Shown in pieces: positions 26,932-34,005 of a stretch of 34,005 nucleotides of DNA. The DNA is from DATBDN01 sp036269895 (GTDB lineage: Bacteria > Actinomycetota > Thermoleophilia > Solirubrobacterales > Thermoleophilaceae). Location: NCBI GenBank assembly GCA_036269895.1, contig DATBDN010000236.1, positions 1 through 34,005 of the forward strand. The letters run 5' to 3'. The notes beneath the pieces are model-generated. The model was not told the DNA's origin, ran no database searches, and was given only the letters and a program-made list of their open reading frames with translations. Positions within the stretch are counted from its first letter, which is position 1. Each line of letters begins with the position of its first letter. The translations under genes were made by a program, and so were the position numbers.

Positions 26932-27726
26932 CTACCTCGGAGCGGCGGGGTGCACCCGCGACGCCACCCGCAGCAGCACCCCACGCGGCACGTGCTGGCC
27001 GCCGATGGCACCGGCGCGGTTGATACCGCCCGGAATGACCACGCGCTTGCCGCGCTCGAGCCCGCGGATCCCGGCTTGTGCGACCTCCTCGGGGCCGTCC
27101 CAGAAGACGCCCGGCAGCGATTCGGCGTTCTGGAGGCCGGCGACCTCGGCGAACTCCGTCTTGACCGGCCCCGGGCACAGCGCCGTGATCGCCACACCCG
27201 TCCCCCTGAGCTCGGCATGCAGGGACTCCGTGAAGCTGAGCACGAAGGCCTTCGTGGCCGCATAGCCGGCCTGCATGGGCAACGGCTGGAACGCCGCGGT
27301 GGAGGCCAGGTTGAGCACGCCGCCCCGACCGCGGTCGACCATCCCCGGCACGAACAGCGCGCAGAAGTCCACGACGGCCTCGACGTTGGTCCTGATCATG
27401 TCGAGCTCGCGCCGGCGATCGCTGCGGGCAAACGGGCCGGACGTGCTGAAGCCCGCATTGTTGACCAGGATCCCGACCGCCTTCCCGCGCTCGGTCAACG
27501 CGTCGGCGAGTCCCTGCCGGGCGGCAGGGTCGGTCACGTCGCACGTGTAGACCTCGGCGGCGTCGCCGAGCTCTGCCGCCAGCTCGCGGAGCCGCTCCTC
27601 GCGCCGCGCCACGAGCGTCACGCCGTAGCCGCGCCGGACAAGCTCGCGCGCGCACTCGCTGCCGATCCCGGACGAGGCCCCGGTCACGACGCAGGTCGTG
27701 TCAGATGATGGCGGCGGCAGGGCCAT
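26932..27726 (-). CDS. Short-chain dehydrogenase/reductase (SDR)
   Basis: This is a classical SDR of 264 aa. TGASSGIG (15-22) binds the NAD(P) dinucleotide, and Arg residues after the second strand (ARREER) favour NADP. NNAG, NLASTAAF with the catalytic Ser, and YAATKAF with catalytic Tyr and Lys complete the site. The PGPVKTEF loop matches the DltE/YqjQ-like group. The substrate is unknown. The C-terminal GGQHVPRGVLLRVASRV may be a short membrane-associated helix. ATG 27726 is 11 bases after TAGGCT (27738-27743), which lies four bases from the -10 of the divergent small gene. Confidence 0.9.
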   Translation of the reverse strand: MALPPPSSDTTCVVTGASSGIGSECARELVRRGYGVTLVARREERLRELAAELGDAAEVYTCDVTDPAARQGLADALTERGKAVGILVNNAGFSTSGPFARSDRRRELDMIRTNVEAVVDFCALFVPGMVDRGRGGVLNLASTAAFQPLPMQAGYAATKAFVLSFTESLHAELRGTGVAITALCPGPVKTEFAEVAGLQNAESLPGVFWDGPEEVAQAGIRGLERGKRVVIPGGINRAGAIGGQHVPRGVLLRVASRVHPAAPR

Positions 27727-27747
27727 CGGCCACGATGAGCCTACGCC

Positions 27748-27753
27748 TACAAT
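27748..27753 (+). promoter_or_regulatory. Putative -10 element of the 92-aa gene (leaderless)
   Basis: TACAAT, close to the TATAAT consensus, is followed by six bases and ATG 27760. No Shine-Dalgarno sequence precedes the ATG, as expected for a leaderless message. Confidence 0.55.
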
Positions 27754-27759
27754 CGAAGA

Positions 27760-28038
27760 ATGTCCTCGGAGGATCCTTTCGGCGGTCTCTTCGGCGATCC
27801 GGAGGAGCTCCGGCGCCGGATGGAGGAGCTCGCAGAGTCCATGCAGGGAGCCCAGCGCGTCGCTTGGGCCGACAACGCGATCAAGCTGGCCGTCGACATG
27901 ACGGTGGCCGCAATCGCGCGGCTGAACCTGCAGGGCAGCGTCGAGCAGCAGGCCACGGACCTGCGCTCGGCAATCGGCCGCATCTTCCCCGAGGCCGTCA
28001 CGCTCGTGCGCGAGGCGCGCGAGGGCTTCGGGACCTAG
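27760..28038 (+). CDS. Hypothetical small soluble protein (92 aa)
   Basis: The product is not recognised. It is predicted all-helical: the N-terminal FGGLFGDPEELRRRMEELA is followed by a long helix and an amphipathic C-terminal segment. There is no signal peptide, cysteine or metal motif. Codon use follows the GC-rich pattern of neighbouring genes, and the TACAAT-N6-ATG arrangement supports expression. It is divergent from the SDR and convergent with the lipoprotein gene 22 bases away. Confidence 0.7.
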   Translation: MSSEDPFGGLFGDPEELRRRMEELAESMQGAQRVAWADNAIKLAVDMTVAAIARLNLQGSVEQQATDLRSAIGRIFPEAVTLVREAREGFGT

Positions 28039-28060
28039 CTCGGCACAGAGGCCCCTGGGC

Positions 28061-28642
28061 CTAGCTGACCGGCTGCGGCATCTGCAGGTTGCGTGCCGGC
28101 CCGAGCGGCGGTGGCACGAGCACTCGGCGCCACTCGCTGATCTTGCCGTGGCGCAGCAGGAACGCCGTTGCGGCCAGCTTGCCGGTCGCGCCGCACCCCG
28201 TGGAACCGGGGCGCTCGGTCAGCACGAACGTCGCGACCGTATACCGGCTGCCCGCGATCGTCTTCACCACGTGCACGCCGCAGGGCAACGTGCGGTTGAA
28301 CTCCAGCACGTCCTGCCGCGAGGTCAGCTTCAGCGGCGGCGTGGCGTTCTGGACGATCGCGGGGACGTCGAAGTAGGCCGCCGCACGGCGGACGTGGCCG
28401 GCGCGCAGCTCGTCCGACCAGTGGGTGATCACGGCCACCGCCTCAGCCGAGGGCTTGTGGGTGCCGGGCGGGTAGTAGTTGGTGTAGTCCTTCTTCCGCG
28501 CGGGCGAGGTCGTTGCGGGCGACGCGGTCGCCTGGCTCGATGCATGCGTCGAGTCCTTGGCGGTGGAACCGCCACAGGCGGCGAGGCTGAGCGCCGCAGC
28601 GACTACGAGAAGAAGCGAACGCGTTCCTTCATTGTCGCGCAC
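28061..28642 (-). CDS. Putative lipoprotein
   Basis: The 193-aa product has a lipoprotein signal: basic/polar start, SLLLVVAAALSLAAC with lipobox LAAC (Cys near residue 23), then a Ser/Thr/Ala-rich spacer. The mature domain (from about 55) starts with YYPPGTHKPSAEAV. Its helical, then beta-strand order (HWSDELRAGHVRRAAAYF, then RQDVLEFNRTLPCG, YTVATFVLTERPGS) resembles an NTF2-like/SnoaL fold. Two cysteines, in LPCGVHV and STGCGATG, could pair. The function is unknown. GTG 28642 is chosen because it gives the correct signal; further upstream the frame lies inside the flippase-like gene. Probably cotranscribed with that gene (34-base gap). Confidence 0.75.
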   Translation of the reverse strand: MRDNEGTRSLLLVVAAALSLAACGGSTAKDSTHASSQATASPATTSPARKKDYTNYYPPGTHKPSAEAVAVITHWSDELRAGHVRRAAAYFDVPAIVQNATPPLKLTSRQDVLEFNRTLPCGVHVVKTIAGSRYTVATFVLTERPGSTGCGATGKLAATAFLLRHGKISEWRRVLVPPPLGPARNLQMPQPVS

Positions 28643-28676
28643 GTGCGCCCGAAGGTGACCAACCTCGGGCGGGCAC

Positions 28677-29666
28677 CTACCCGGCGGGAGCCGCCTGCGC
28701 TGCCTGCCGGTCTGCGCGGCCGCGCTCGATGACCTCCTTGAAGCTGCGCACGCGGAAGATGAAGACCAGGGCGAGGAAGCCGATTGTGAACGTGAGGGCT
28801 GCGATCGCAATCTGCTGGCCGACCGAATAGGCCGCCACGGTCGCGCCCTTCGCGGCGCCATGGAACACCTTGACGAGCAGCGCCTGCGTCACTCCGGCGC
28901 CCTGCGGCGTGAATGGAACCGCGGCGCCGACGGCGTTCACGCCCAGGACGAGCAGCACGTTCCTGACCGATGCGCCGACGTTGAAGGCCTCGAGCATGAA
29001 CCAGAACGCCGTGAACCGGAACGCCCAGCCGGCCAGCTGCACTCCGAAGACCTCGCGCAGGTAGCGACGGCGGTCATAGAGGATCGTGAAGCCCTGACGC
29101 ACCCGGCGCCAGAAGGCCTGGATTCGGACCGACAGCACCGCGAACAGGACCAGCGTCGCCACGCCGACGAAGGTGATGAAGAACAGGGCGAACTTCGGGT
29201 GGCCGGCGAAGAAGGACAGGTCGAACGCCTTCAGCTTGGAGAAGTCGGGCGGCTTCGGGAACGCGCCCTGGGTGAACGCGAACGTCAGCATCAGCGACCC
29301 CATCACCACGTCGAAGATCAACTCGACGACGAAGGTCGCGCCGACGGCGGGGTAGCTGGAGCCCGGCACCGACGTCTTCGTCAGGAACAGGCGGATCACG
29401 TCGCCACCACGAGCCGGGATGACCGAGTTGAACCCGTAGCCGGCCAGATACGCGCCCCAGATGTGCAGGAAGCGGAAGGGGGTGTCGGGGTAGGCGGCGC
29501 GCAGAATGTGGAACGAGGCGCGGGCGCGCAGGGTCAGGTAAATCGTGAAGGCAGCGAGTGCGAGCAGCAGCGAACCGAGATGGACGTCGGCGAGGTTCGA
29601 GAAAAACGAGTCGGCGCTGTCGAAGAACGAGCGGAAGGAATCGCCGAGTGCCGCAGACGGGGCCAC
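28677..29666 (-). CDS. Lysylphosphatidylglycerol synthase TM-domain / flippase-like membrane protein
   Basis: The 329-aa protein has about eight hydrophobic segments and fits the LPG_synthase_TM/AglD family (PF03706 type). Two motifs are diagnostic: YGFNSVIPARGGDVIRLFL, corresponding to the N-x-x-x-P-x-R-x-G-x-x-x-R family pattern, and AAVPFTPQGAGVTQALLV, corresponding to P-x-G-x-G-x-x-E/Q-A. Relatives flip lipid-linked sugars or aminoacyl-lipids, or have unknown roles. There is no attached synthetase domain, so lipid transfer is not implied. GTG 29666 begins 12 bases after the upstream cupin stop. The order cupin, flippase-like, lipoprotein suggests one envelope-related unit. Confidence 0.86.
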   Translation of the reverse strand: MAPSAALGDSFRSFFDSADSFFSNLADVHLGSLLLALAAFTIYLTLRARASFHILRAAYPDTPFRFLHIWGAYLAGYGFNSVIPARGGDVIRLFLTKTSVPGSSYPAVGATFVVELIFDVVMGSLMLTFAFTQGAFPKPPDFSKLKAFDLSFFAGHPKFALFFITFVGVATLVLFAVLSVRIQAFWRRVRQGFTILYDRRRYLREVFGVQLAGWAFRFTAFWFMLEAFNVGASVRNVLLVLGVNAVGAAVPFTPQGAGVTQALLVKVFHGAAKGATVAAYSVGQQIAIAALTFTIGFLALVFIFRVRSFKEVIERGRADRQAAQAAPAG

Positions 29667-29678
29667 TGCCCCAGAGTT

Positions 29679-30074
29679 CTACTCGTCAGGCCAGAAATCG
29701 GGAACGGTTTCCACGTCGGTGCGTGGATCCGGCACGCGGTTGGAGACGATGATCACCACAGCGTCCTCGTCGCTGTCGTTCCAGACCGACCGCAGCACAT
29801 GCGGCGGAACCAGGACCACGTTCCCCGCGTCGAGGTCGACCACCTGGTCCTCCAGCTTGAACTGCAACGTCCCCTCGGCCACGAAGTAGATCTCCTCGGC
29901 GTCCTTGTGCCGATGCCCGTACGAGCCCTTTCCGCCGGTCTTCGGCGGCATACGGCGCCAGCTGAAGGCGACCTTTTCGGCATCGAGCTCGTAGGTCATC
30001 ATCCGCATTTCACCGGGGTAATCGCCCAGGACGTCCGGTGCCTCTTCAAGCCGCTTGATCACGTAGTCCGCCAT
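29679..30074 (-). CDS. Cupin-domain protein
   Basis: This 131-aa single-domain cupin has motif 1 as GSYGHRHKDAEEIYFVAEG, with three potential metal ligands, and motif 2 as NVVLVPPHVLRSVWN, with the expected histidine. It is a more complete metal site than in the cupin at 25440-25838. Both share GHRHxxxEExY and an aromatic W-P-acidic ending. The substrate is unknown. ATG 30074 is exactly six bases after TAGGAT. It is first in the minus-strand unit with the flippase-like protein and lipoprotein. Confidence 0.82.
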   Translation of the reverse strand: MADYVIKRLEEAPDVLGDYPGEMRMMTYELDAEKVAFSWRRMPPKTGGKGSYGHRHKDAEEIYFVAEGTLQFKLEDQVVDLDAGNVVLVPPHVLRSVWNDSDEDAVVIIVSNRVPDPRTDVETVPDFWPDE

Positions 30075-30080
30075 GGGGCG

Positions 30081-30086
30081 ATCCTA
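30081..30086 (-). promoter_or_regulatory. Putative -10 element of the cupin-flippase-lipoprotein unit
   Basis: TAGGAT on the minus strand, then CGCCCC, then ATG 30074. The plus-strand TAGGGT of the divergent SDR gene is nine bases away (30096-30101). Confidence 0.5.
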
Positions 30087-30095
30087 TGCGCGCCG

Positions 30096-30101
30096 TAGGG
30101 T
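30096..30101 (+). promoter_or_regulatory. Putative -10 element of the SDR-PEP mutase unit
   Basis: TAGGGT is eight bases before ATG 30110, leaving a leader of at most two bases. It helps decide the start of the SDR gene against ATG 30086, which lies upstream of this element. Confidence 0.42.
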
Positions 30102-30109
30102 TTGTCGCC

Positions 30110-30982
30110 ATGTCGAAGACCTTGATCCGGATAAGCGGCCGCATGGTGGCCATCACCGGCGGTGCGCGCGGTCTTGGGCTGGCCACTGCGAAGGAGCTTG
30201 CCTCGCGCGGCGCGCGGGTGGCCATCGGAGACCTCGACGGAGAGCTGGCGCGCGTCGAGGCGGCGGCGCTCCCCGGGCCCGGGCCCCACGCCGGCTTCGC
30301 GCTGGACGTAACCGATCCCGAGTCGTTCGAGTCGTTCCTGAACCAGGCCGCGGAGCTCGGGTCCCTCGACGTGCTGGTCAACAACGCTGGGATCATGCCC
30401 GTGCGCCCGTTCGCCGAGGAGGATCCGGCGGTCACGCGCCGCCAGGTCGAGATCAACATCCTCGGGGTCACCACCGGCACGCGGCTGGCACTCGGCCGAA
30501 TGTTGCCGCGAGGCAGCGGCCACATCGTGAACGTGTCGTCAGCGGCGGGCCGCGTGCCCGTGCCCGGCGAGGCCGTCTACACCGCCACGAAGCACGCGGT
30601 CGTGGGCTTCGGCGAGGCGCTGCGGGTGGAGCTCAATGGCACGGGCATCGAGGTGTCGACCGTCATGCCGAGCCTGGCCGCGACCGAGCTGGCCGCGGGC
30701 ATGCAGCCGCCGCGCTTCGTGCCGATGGTCAAGCCCGAGCAGGTGGCGACGGCGATCGCGAAGACGCTCGAGCGCCCCAAGCTCGAAGTGATGGTGCCGG
30801 CGTGGACGACGCCGCTGATCCGGATGACGCTGGCGCTGCCGCCGGGCATGCGCGACCGGATCCGCCACTTCTTCCGGATCGAGGAGGTCGGCGGCGAGAT
30901 CGACGCGTTGGCGCGCGCGTCGTACGAGGAGCGCTACAGGCGGCCCGTTGCAGCCGACGAGCATGAACTCGCGCGAGACTAA
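30110..30982 (+). CDS. Short-chain dehydrogenase/reductase (SDR)
   Basis: The 290-aa classical SDR has the cofactor motif TGGARGLG (about 16-23) and GDLDGELARV after the second strand, where Asp favours NAD(H). NNAGIMPV, NVSSAAGRV with the catalytic Ser, and YTATKHAVVGF with Tyr and Lys are present, then PSLAATEL. The C-terminal extension (about 230-290, LPPGMRDRIRHFFRIEEV) is longer than in simple SDRs and contains a hydrophobic stretch, suggesting membrane contact. ATG 30110 gives the usual short lead before the cofactor motif. The stop lies 20 bases inside the next gene, so the two are cotranscribed. Confidence 0.9.
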   Translation: MSKTLIRISGRMVAITGGARGLGLATAKELASRGARVAIGDLDGELARVEAAALPGPGPHAGFALDVTDPESFESFLNQAAELGSLDVLVNNAGIMPVRPFAEEDPAVTRRQVEINILGVTTGTRLALGRMLPRGSGHIVNVSSAAGRVPVPGEAVYTATKHAVVGFGEALRVELNGTGIEVSTVMPSLAATELAAGMQPPRFVPMVKPEQVATAIAKTLERPKLEVMVPAWTTPLIRMTLALPPGMRDRIRHFFRIEEVGGEIDALARASYEERYRRPVAADEHELARD

Positions 30983-31745
30983 GACCGAGTTCCGCGCCCT
31001 CCATGAGGGGGAGCCGTTTGTCATCCCCAACCCGTGGGACGCCGGCTCGGCGCGCATGCTGGAGGAGCTCGGCTTCAAGGCGCTTGCGACCACGAGCTCG
31101 GGCTTCGCGTTCACGCTCGGCCGCGCCGACGGCGACGTCACGCTCGACGAGGTGATCACGCACACGGCCGCGCTCGCGCAGGCGGTTCGGGTCCCGGTTG
31201 CGGTCGACTTGGAGAACGGCTACGGCCGATCGGCGGACGACGCGGCGCGGGCGGTCCGCGCCGCCGCTGAGGCGGGGGCCGCCGGCGGGTCGATCGAGGA
31301 CTGGGATGCAGCCACCGGGATCTACCGTGCCGACGAGGCGGCGGAGCGGGTGGCGGCGGCCGCCGAGGCGGCCGCTGCCAGCGGCTTCGTGCTGGCCGCG
31401 CGCGCCGAGAACTTCATCCGCGGCAATCCGGATCTTGACGACACAATCGCCCGGCTACAGGCGTACGAGGCGGCGGGCGCGGATGTGCTGTACGCGCCCG
31501 GCATCCACACCGACGACCAGATCCGCGCGATCTGCAGCGCAGTGGGGAAGCCGGTGAACGTGCTCGCCTTCCCGGGAATGAAGGCGGCCGACATCTTCGC
31601 CGCCGGCGCGCGGCGCATCAGCGTCGGCGGCCAGCTCACCTGGGTCGCCGCAGCCGCGGCGGCCGAAGCCGCGGTCGCGATCCTCGACACAGGTGATTTC
31701 AGCGCGCTGAAGGCGCGCCTGCAGGGCGCCGACTGGCTCCGCTAG
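30963..31745 (+). CDS. Isocitrate lyase / phosphoenolpyruvate mutase family protein
   Basis: The 260-aa TIM barrel belongs to the PEP mutase/ICL superfamily. NPWDAGSARMLEELGFKALAT (from about residue 23) and SSGFAF open the active site. VDLENGYG (81-88) supplies a metal ligand. SIEDW (110-114), LAARAENFI, GADVLYAPGI and GARRISVGGQ follow. It lacks the KKCGH motif of true isocitrate lyase, so oxaloacetate hydrolase-, carboxyphosphonoenolpyruvate- or 2-methylisocitrate lyase-like chemistry is possible. The reaction is not predictable here. ATG 30963 is preferred; TTG 30948 would add five residues. The gene overlaps the upstream SDR by 20 bases. The stop lies in a CTAG shared with the penicillin acylase stop. 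Confidence 0.88.
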   Translation: MNSRETKTEFRALHEGEPFVIPNPWDAGSARMLEELGFKALATTSSGFAFTLGRADGDVTLDEVITHTAALAQAVRVPVAVDLENGYGRSADDAARAVRAAAEAGAAGGSIEDWDAATGIYRADEAAERVAAAAEAAAASGFVLAARAENFIRGNPDLDDTIARLQAYEAAGADVLYAPGIHTDDQIRAICSAVGKPVNVLAFPGMKAADIFAAGARRISVGGQLTWVAAAAAAEAAVAILDTGDFSALKARLQGADWLR

Positions 31746-34005
31746 GCGCGGGCCTTCGCCCGCGCGCCATCGCGATTTCCTAGCGGTGCCCTCTGAACGA
31801 GGTGACCTGTTGGATCCCGGTCGGAGTTCGTGTAGCGCATCGTGTACGGCAGCAGGCCCGGCACGAACTTGATCCGCTCCGCATTCGCGTCGCTGCGCCA
31901 CGTGGTCGGGTCCTCGCTGCCCTGGCTCTGCGCGAGCGCATTGCCGGCCGCGTCGATCGCGGCCCAGACGTCCGACTGGCACTGGGTGAGGTTGCCGCCG
32001 CCGCAGTACCTCACGTTGAACGGCGCCGTCTCGGGCTGACCGAGCAGGCGGCGGATGTCCTTGGCGAAGTACTGGTACCAGCCGCCGTACTGGCCGGCCG
32101 GCGGCTGATCGAAGCGCGGCTCGATCCTCGCGAGCTCGGTCTCAAGGTCCGACCCGAGCACCGGCGCCATGAAGGCGTCGGCGATCTTCGGCCAGGCTGC
32201 GTCCATGATCGCGGCGCCGGGGTCGTCGATCTTGCCGTCGCCGTCACGATCGAGACGGCTGCCGCCCGCCTTGTTCCAGGCCGCCAGGAGATCGAGCATC
32301 TGCTGCGCACGCTGGCTCGGCGCGGCCGAGCCGGCCAGCAGCTGCTGGAGCAGCGGCACGGTGTCGATCGCCCGCACGTCCTGCGTGGCCGCGGCGTTCA
32401 TGGCCGAGGTGACGCTTGCGAGCGTCCACTTGCCCTTGACCGCCAAGCGGTCGAGGTTCTTGTTCAGCAGGTCGACGCGGCCGGTCGTTCCCGCGCGCAT
32501 CCACTCGCTGTCGGCGGCGCCGAAGCCCTTGGCCATGTTGTTGTTCCAGTTGACGATCCGCCCGCGCTTGGGATTGGTCCCGTGCGGGTGGGCCTTAGCC
32601 CCCAGCCAGCCCTTCCACTCGTACTTGCCGGTGCCGTCCGTCAGCAGGCCCGGGTCGACGCTGGCGGGCCGGATCGGCAGCCGGCCCGAGGTGAACTCGG
32701 CGATGTGCTTGTTGTCGATGTAGTACGAGTTGAACGTCTGGGGCGACTTGGCTGCCGCGGCGAAGAACGACTTCGGGTCGTGCACCTTGCCGGTTGACAG
32801 GTCGCGGTAGAGCAGCAGGTCGAGCGCGTCCTTGCCGTATGACGAGCGCTTCGACGAGATCGCGACCCTGCGGCCCTTCACAGTGGCGTAGCCGACAACC
32901 GGCCCGTGCGCGGTGGTGTGGAAGGTGACGCGTGCGCCGTTCAGCGTGCCCGCGTCGAAGAAGCCCATGTCGCGGCACTTGCCCTTGTAGACGTACTTCG
33001 TGTCCGACCCGCCGCAGAGCGTCTCGGCGTACTGGTCGATGATGTCGCCGCCGGCCGAGGTAAGCGTCGAGGCGAAGTCGGTCCCACGGCCGATCAGCAT
33101 GTAGCCCGGGAACGGAGCGCTGCTTGCGCCACGCCAATGCAGGCCGGGCGCGTTCATGTCGATCTCGTACGTGAGGCCGGGGTAGTAGTAGCCGATCTGC
33201 GGGCCGCCGACGAGCAGCGGGTGACCGGTGGCCGAATGCTTCGCGTCGATCATCAGCTCGTTCGACATCAGGTGCGGGCGAGCGTGCGTTGCCGCGGCGG
33301 CCTGGCCGGCGACGGCGGAGACCGGCGCGTAGCTGTCGGCGTCGATCAGCACGTTGCCCGCGGACGCGTTCGGCAACGTCTCGTACGGGAAGTGGCCGTC
33401 GATCGACGTCGGCATCTCGGGGTCGTCGTGCTGGCGCAGGTCGTTGAAGACCTTCATGCCCTCGCTCGTCCCGAGCTTGCTCTCAACCGCCGAGACGAAC
33501 TGCGTCCGCATCGCTTCGTCGCCGCCGCCCTCGCCGACGAACTGTCCCTTGAGCGCGGCGAACGCGAATACGTCCTTACGCGTCCACTTGGCGGCGGTCA
33601 CACCGGCCTTCTTGTAGCGGGCATTGATGCCCGACACGTAGGTGTCGATGTCGTGGAGGACCTGCTTCCCCTCCTTGCCGGCATGCGCGAGCACCGTCGC
33701 CTGGCGCGCCACAACCGCCTCGGTCTGGGCACTTGGCTTGAAGCTCTTGAGGCCGGCGATCAGGTCGAGCGCGTCGAGGTTCGGCACGCCGACAGCAGCG
33801 ACCCGCGAGTTGTAGCGCGCTTGCTCGAGCAGCAGCTGGCGATCCTCAGCGGTGATCCAGCCAGCGGCCCAGACGCCGTCGTCGTAGGTCTTGGCGTTCA
33901 CATGCGGAACGTTGAACTTGTCACGCGTGATCTTGACGCCCTTCCGCGGCACCTTCTCTGTCTTGCCGGGGCCGTCGGAGCCGAGGCTGTTGAACGCCTC
34001 GGACT
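31742..34005 (-). CDS. Penicillin acylase family protein (Ntn hydrolase), N-terminus outside window
   Basis: The visible 754 residues include the 736-aa stretch from an internal GTG at 33952 and 17 upstream codons in the same frame, so the gene continues beyond the right edge. The family comprises periplasmic or secreted N-terminal-nucleophile amidohydrolases that self-cleave into alpha and beta chains and hydrolyse amides such as acyl-homoserine lactones or beta-lactams. Visible marks are ITRDKFNVPHV with ITAEDRQLLLEQARY (alpha chain), and the probable new N-terminus Ser coded at 33263-33265 in HLMSNELMIDAKHSATGHPLL. YEIDMNAPGLHWRGAS and the oxyanion-type Asn in VNWNNNMAKGF (beta chain) follow. 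A calcium-loop-like DRDGDGKIDD is inserted at about 32220-32255. A signal peptide is expected upstream but cannot be seen. Confidence 0.9.
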   Translation of the reverse strand, partial: SEAFNSLGSDGPGKTEKVPRKGVKITRDKFNVPHVNAKTYDDGVWAAGWITAEDRQLLLEQARYNSRVAAVGVPNLDALDLIAGLKSFKPSAQTEAVVARQATVLAHAGKEGKQVLHDIDTYVSGINARYKKAGVTAAKWTRKDVFAFAALKGQFVGEGGGDEAMRTQFVSAVESKLGTSEGMKVFNDLRQHDDPEMPTSIDGHFPYETLPNASAGNVLIDADSYAPVSAVAGQAAAATHARPHLMSNELMIDAKHSATGHPLLVGGPQIGYYYPGLTYEIDMNAPGLHWRGASSAPFPGYMLIGRGTDFASTLTSAGGDIIDQYAETLCGGSDTKYVYKGKCRDMGFFDAGTLNGARVTFHTTAHGPVVGYATVKGRRVAISSKRSSYGKDALDLLLYRDLSTGKVHDPKSFFAAAAKSPQTFNSYYIDNKHIAEFTSGRLPIRPASVDPGLLTDGTGKYEWKGWLGAKAHPHGTNPKRGRIVNWNNNMAKGFGAADSEWMRAGTTGRVDLLNKNLDRLAVKGKWTLASVTSAMNAAATQDVRAIDTVPLLQQLLAGSAAPSQRAQQMLDLLAAWNKAGGSRLDRDGDGKIDDPGAAIMDAAWPKIADAFMAPVLGSDLETELARIEPRFDQPPAGQYGGWYQYFAKDIRRLLGQPETAPFNVRYCGGGNLTQCQSDVWAAIDAAGNALAQSQGSEDPTTWRSDANAERIKFVPGLLPYTMRYTNSDRDPTGHLVQRAPLGNRDGARAKARA
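31746..31765. terminator. GC hairpin at a convergent gene junction (possible bidirectional terminator)
   Basis: A perfect 8-bp stem GCGCGGGC/GCCCGCGC with a CTTC loop begins immediately after the PEP-mutase-family stop codon and lies inside the last codons of the convergent penicillin acylase gene. There is no T-tract, so this is weak as a rho-independent terminator. The repeat may simply reflect the Ala/Arg/Lys codons of the acylase C-terminus. Confidence 0.3.

Noticed and set aside
28034..28066. AGGCCC-CT-GGGCCT palindrome (28049-28062) flanked by two CCTAGCT copies between convergent genes.
   Set aside because: A two-base loop and no T-tract make it a poor terminator. The repeated CCTAGCT is explained by the two stop codons.
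30086..30109. ATG 30086 as the start of the second SDR, adding eight residues.
   Set aside because: It lies upstream of the TAGGGT element and has no ribosome site. ATG 30110 gives the normal SDR lead.
31742..33952. Treating GTG 33952 as the true start of the penicillin acylase.
   Set aside because: The frame stays open to the window edge, no signal peptide follows the GTG, and the upstream codons continue plausibly, so the gene is truncated by the window.

Overview
The window reads as a gene-dense, very GC-rich chromosomal segment of an actinobacterium. Tandem extracellular arylsulfotransferase-like proteins, a Sec-exported RTX-repeat protein with a cysteine-containing C-terminal cap, frequent GTG starts and very short 5' leaders all point to the class Thermoleophilia (Solirubrobacterales/Gaiellales-like). 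This placement is inferred from gene content, because no rRNA or marker tree is available here. I see no tRNA, rRNA, insertion sequence, phage gene or CRISPR array. No stretch longer than about 100 bases lacks a gene.

Layout. (1) 2-6910, plus strand: the 3' half of a complex I operon, nuoH (partial)-I-J-K-L-M-N, with most junctions overlapping by 1-4 bases. (2) 6914-9858, minus strand: a split PutA, proline dehydrogenase followed by glutamate-semialdehyde dehydrogenase, coupled by a GTGA overlap and convergent with nuoN. Both steps of proline oxidation yield electrons (reduced flavin to quinone, and NADH) that can enter the adjacent respiratory chain. (3) 9906-11909: an MFS exporter and, convergent with it, two thioredoxin-fold genes. 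(4) 11992-13587: an unusual tandem ThyX-like protein, divergent from the thioredoxin pair across an 11-bp inverted repeat. (5) 13597-18059: two tandem arylsulfotransferase-like secreted proteins and a convergent sulfatase. (6) 18113-19051: an RTX calcium-binding protein closed by the one textbook intrinsic terminator in the window. (7) 19131-21784: rpe and acs, coupled. (8) 21796-25838: a signalling block with a Ser/Thr kinase-GAF protein divergent from DUF3307, a CHASE2-adenylate cyclase and a cupin. (9) 25835-30982: small membrane or hypothetical proteins, two short-chain dehydrogenases, a lipoprotein, a flippase-like membrane protein and a second cupin. (10) 30963-34005: a PEP-mutase/isocitrate-lyase-family enzyme and a penicillin-acylase-family Ntn hydrolase that runs off the right edge.

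Main observations. NuoL carries Ala where the antiporter-like subunits normally have the TM5 glutamate. The ThyX-like protein divides the signature RHRxxSxNExSxRY between its two halves. Many first-in-unit genes have a TANNNT hexamer exactly six bases before the start codon, which suggests largely leaderless transcription. Several divergent gene pairs have back-to-back -10 elements only four bases apart, and nuoI lacks a conventional start codon where homology demands one.
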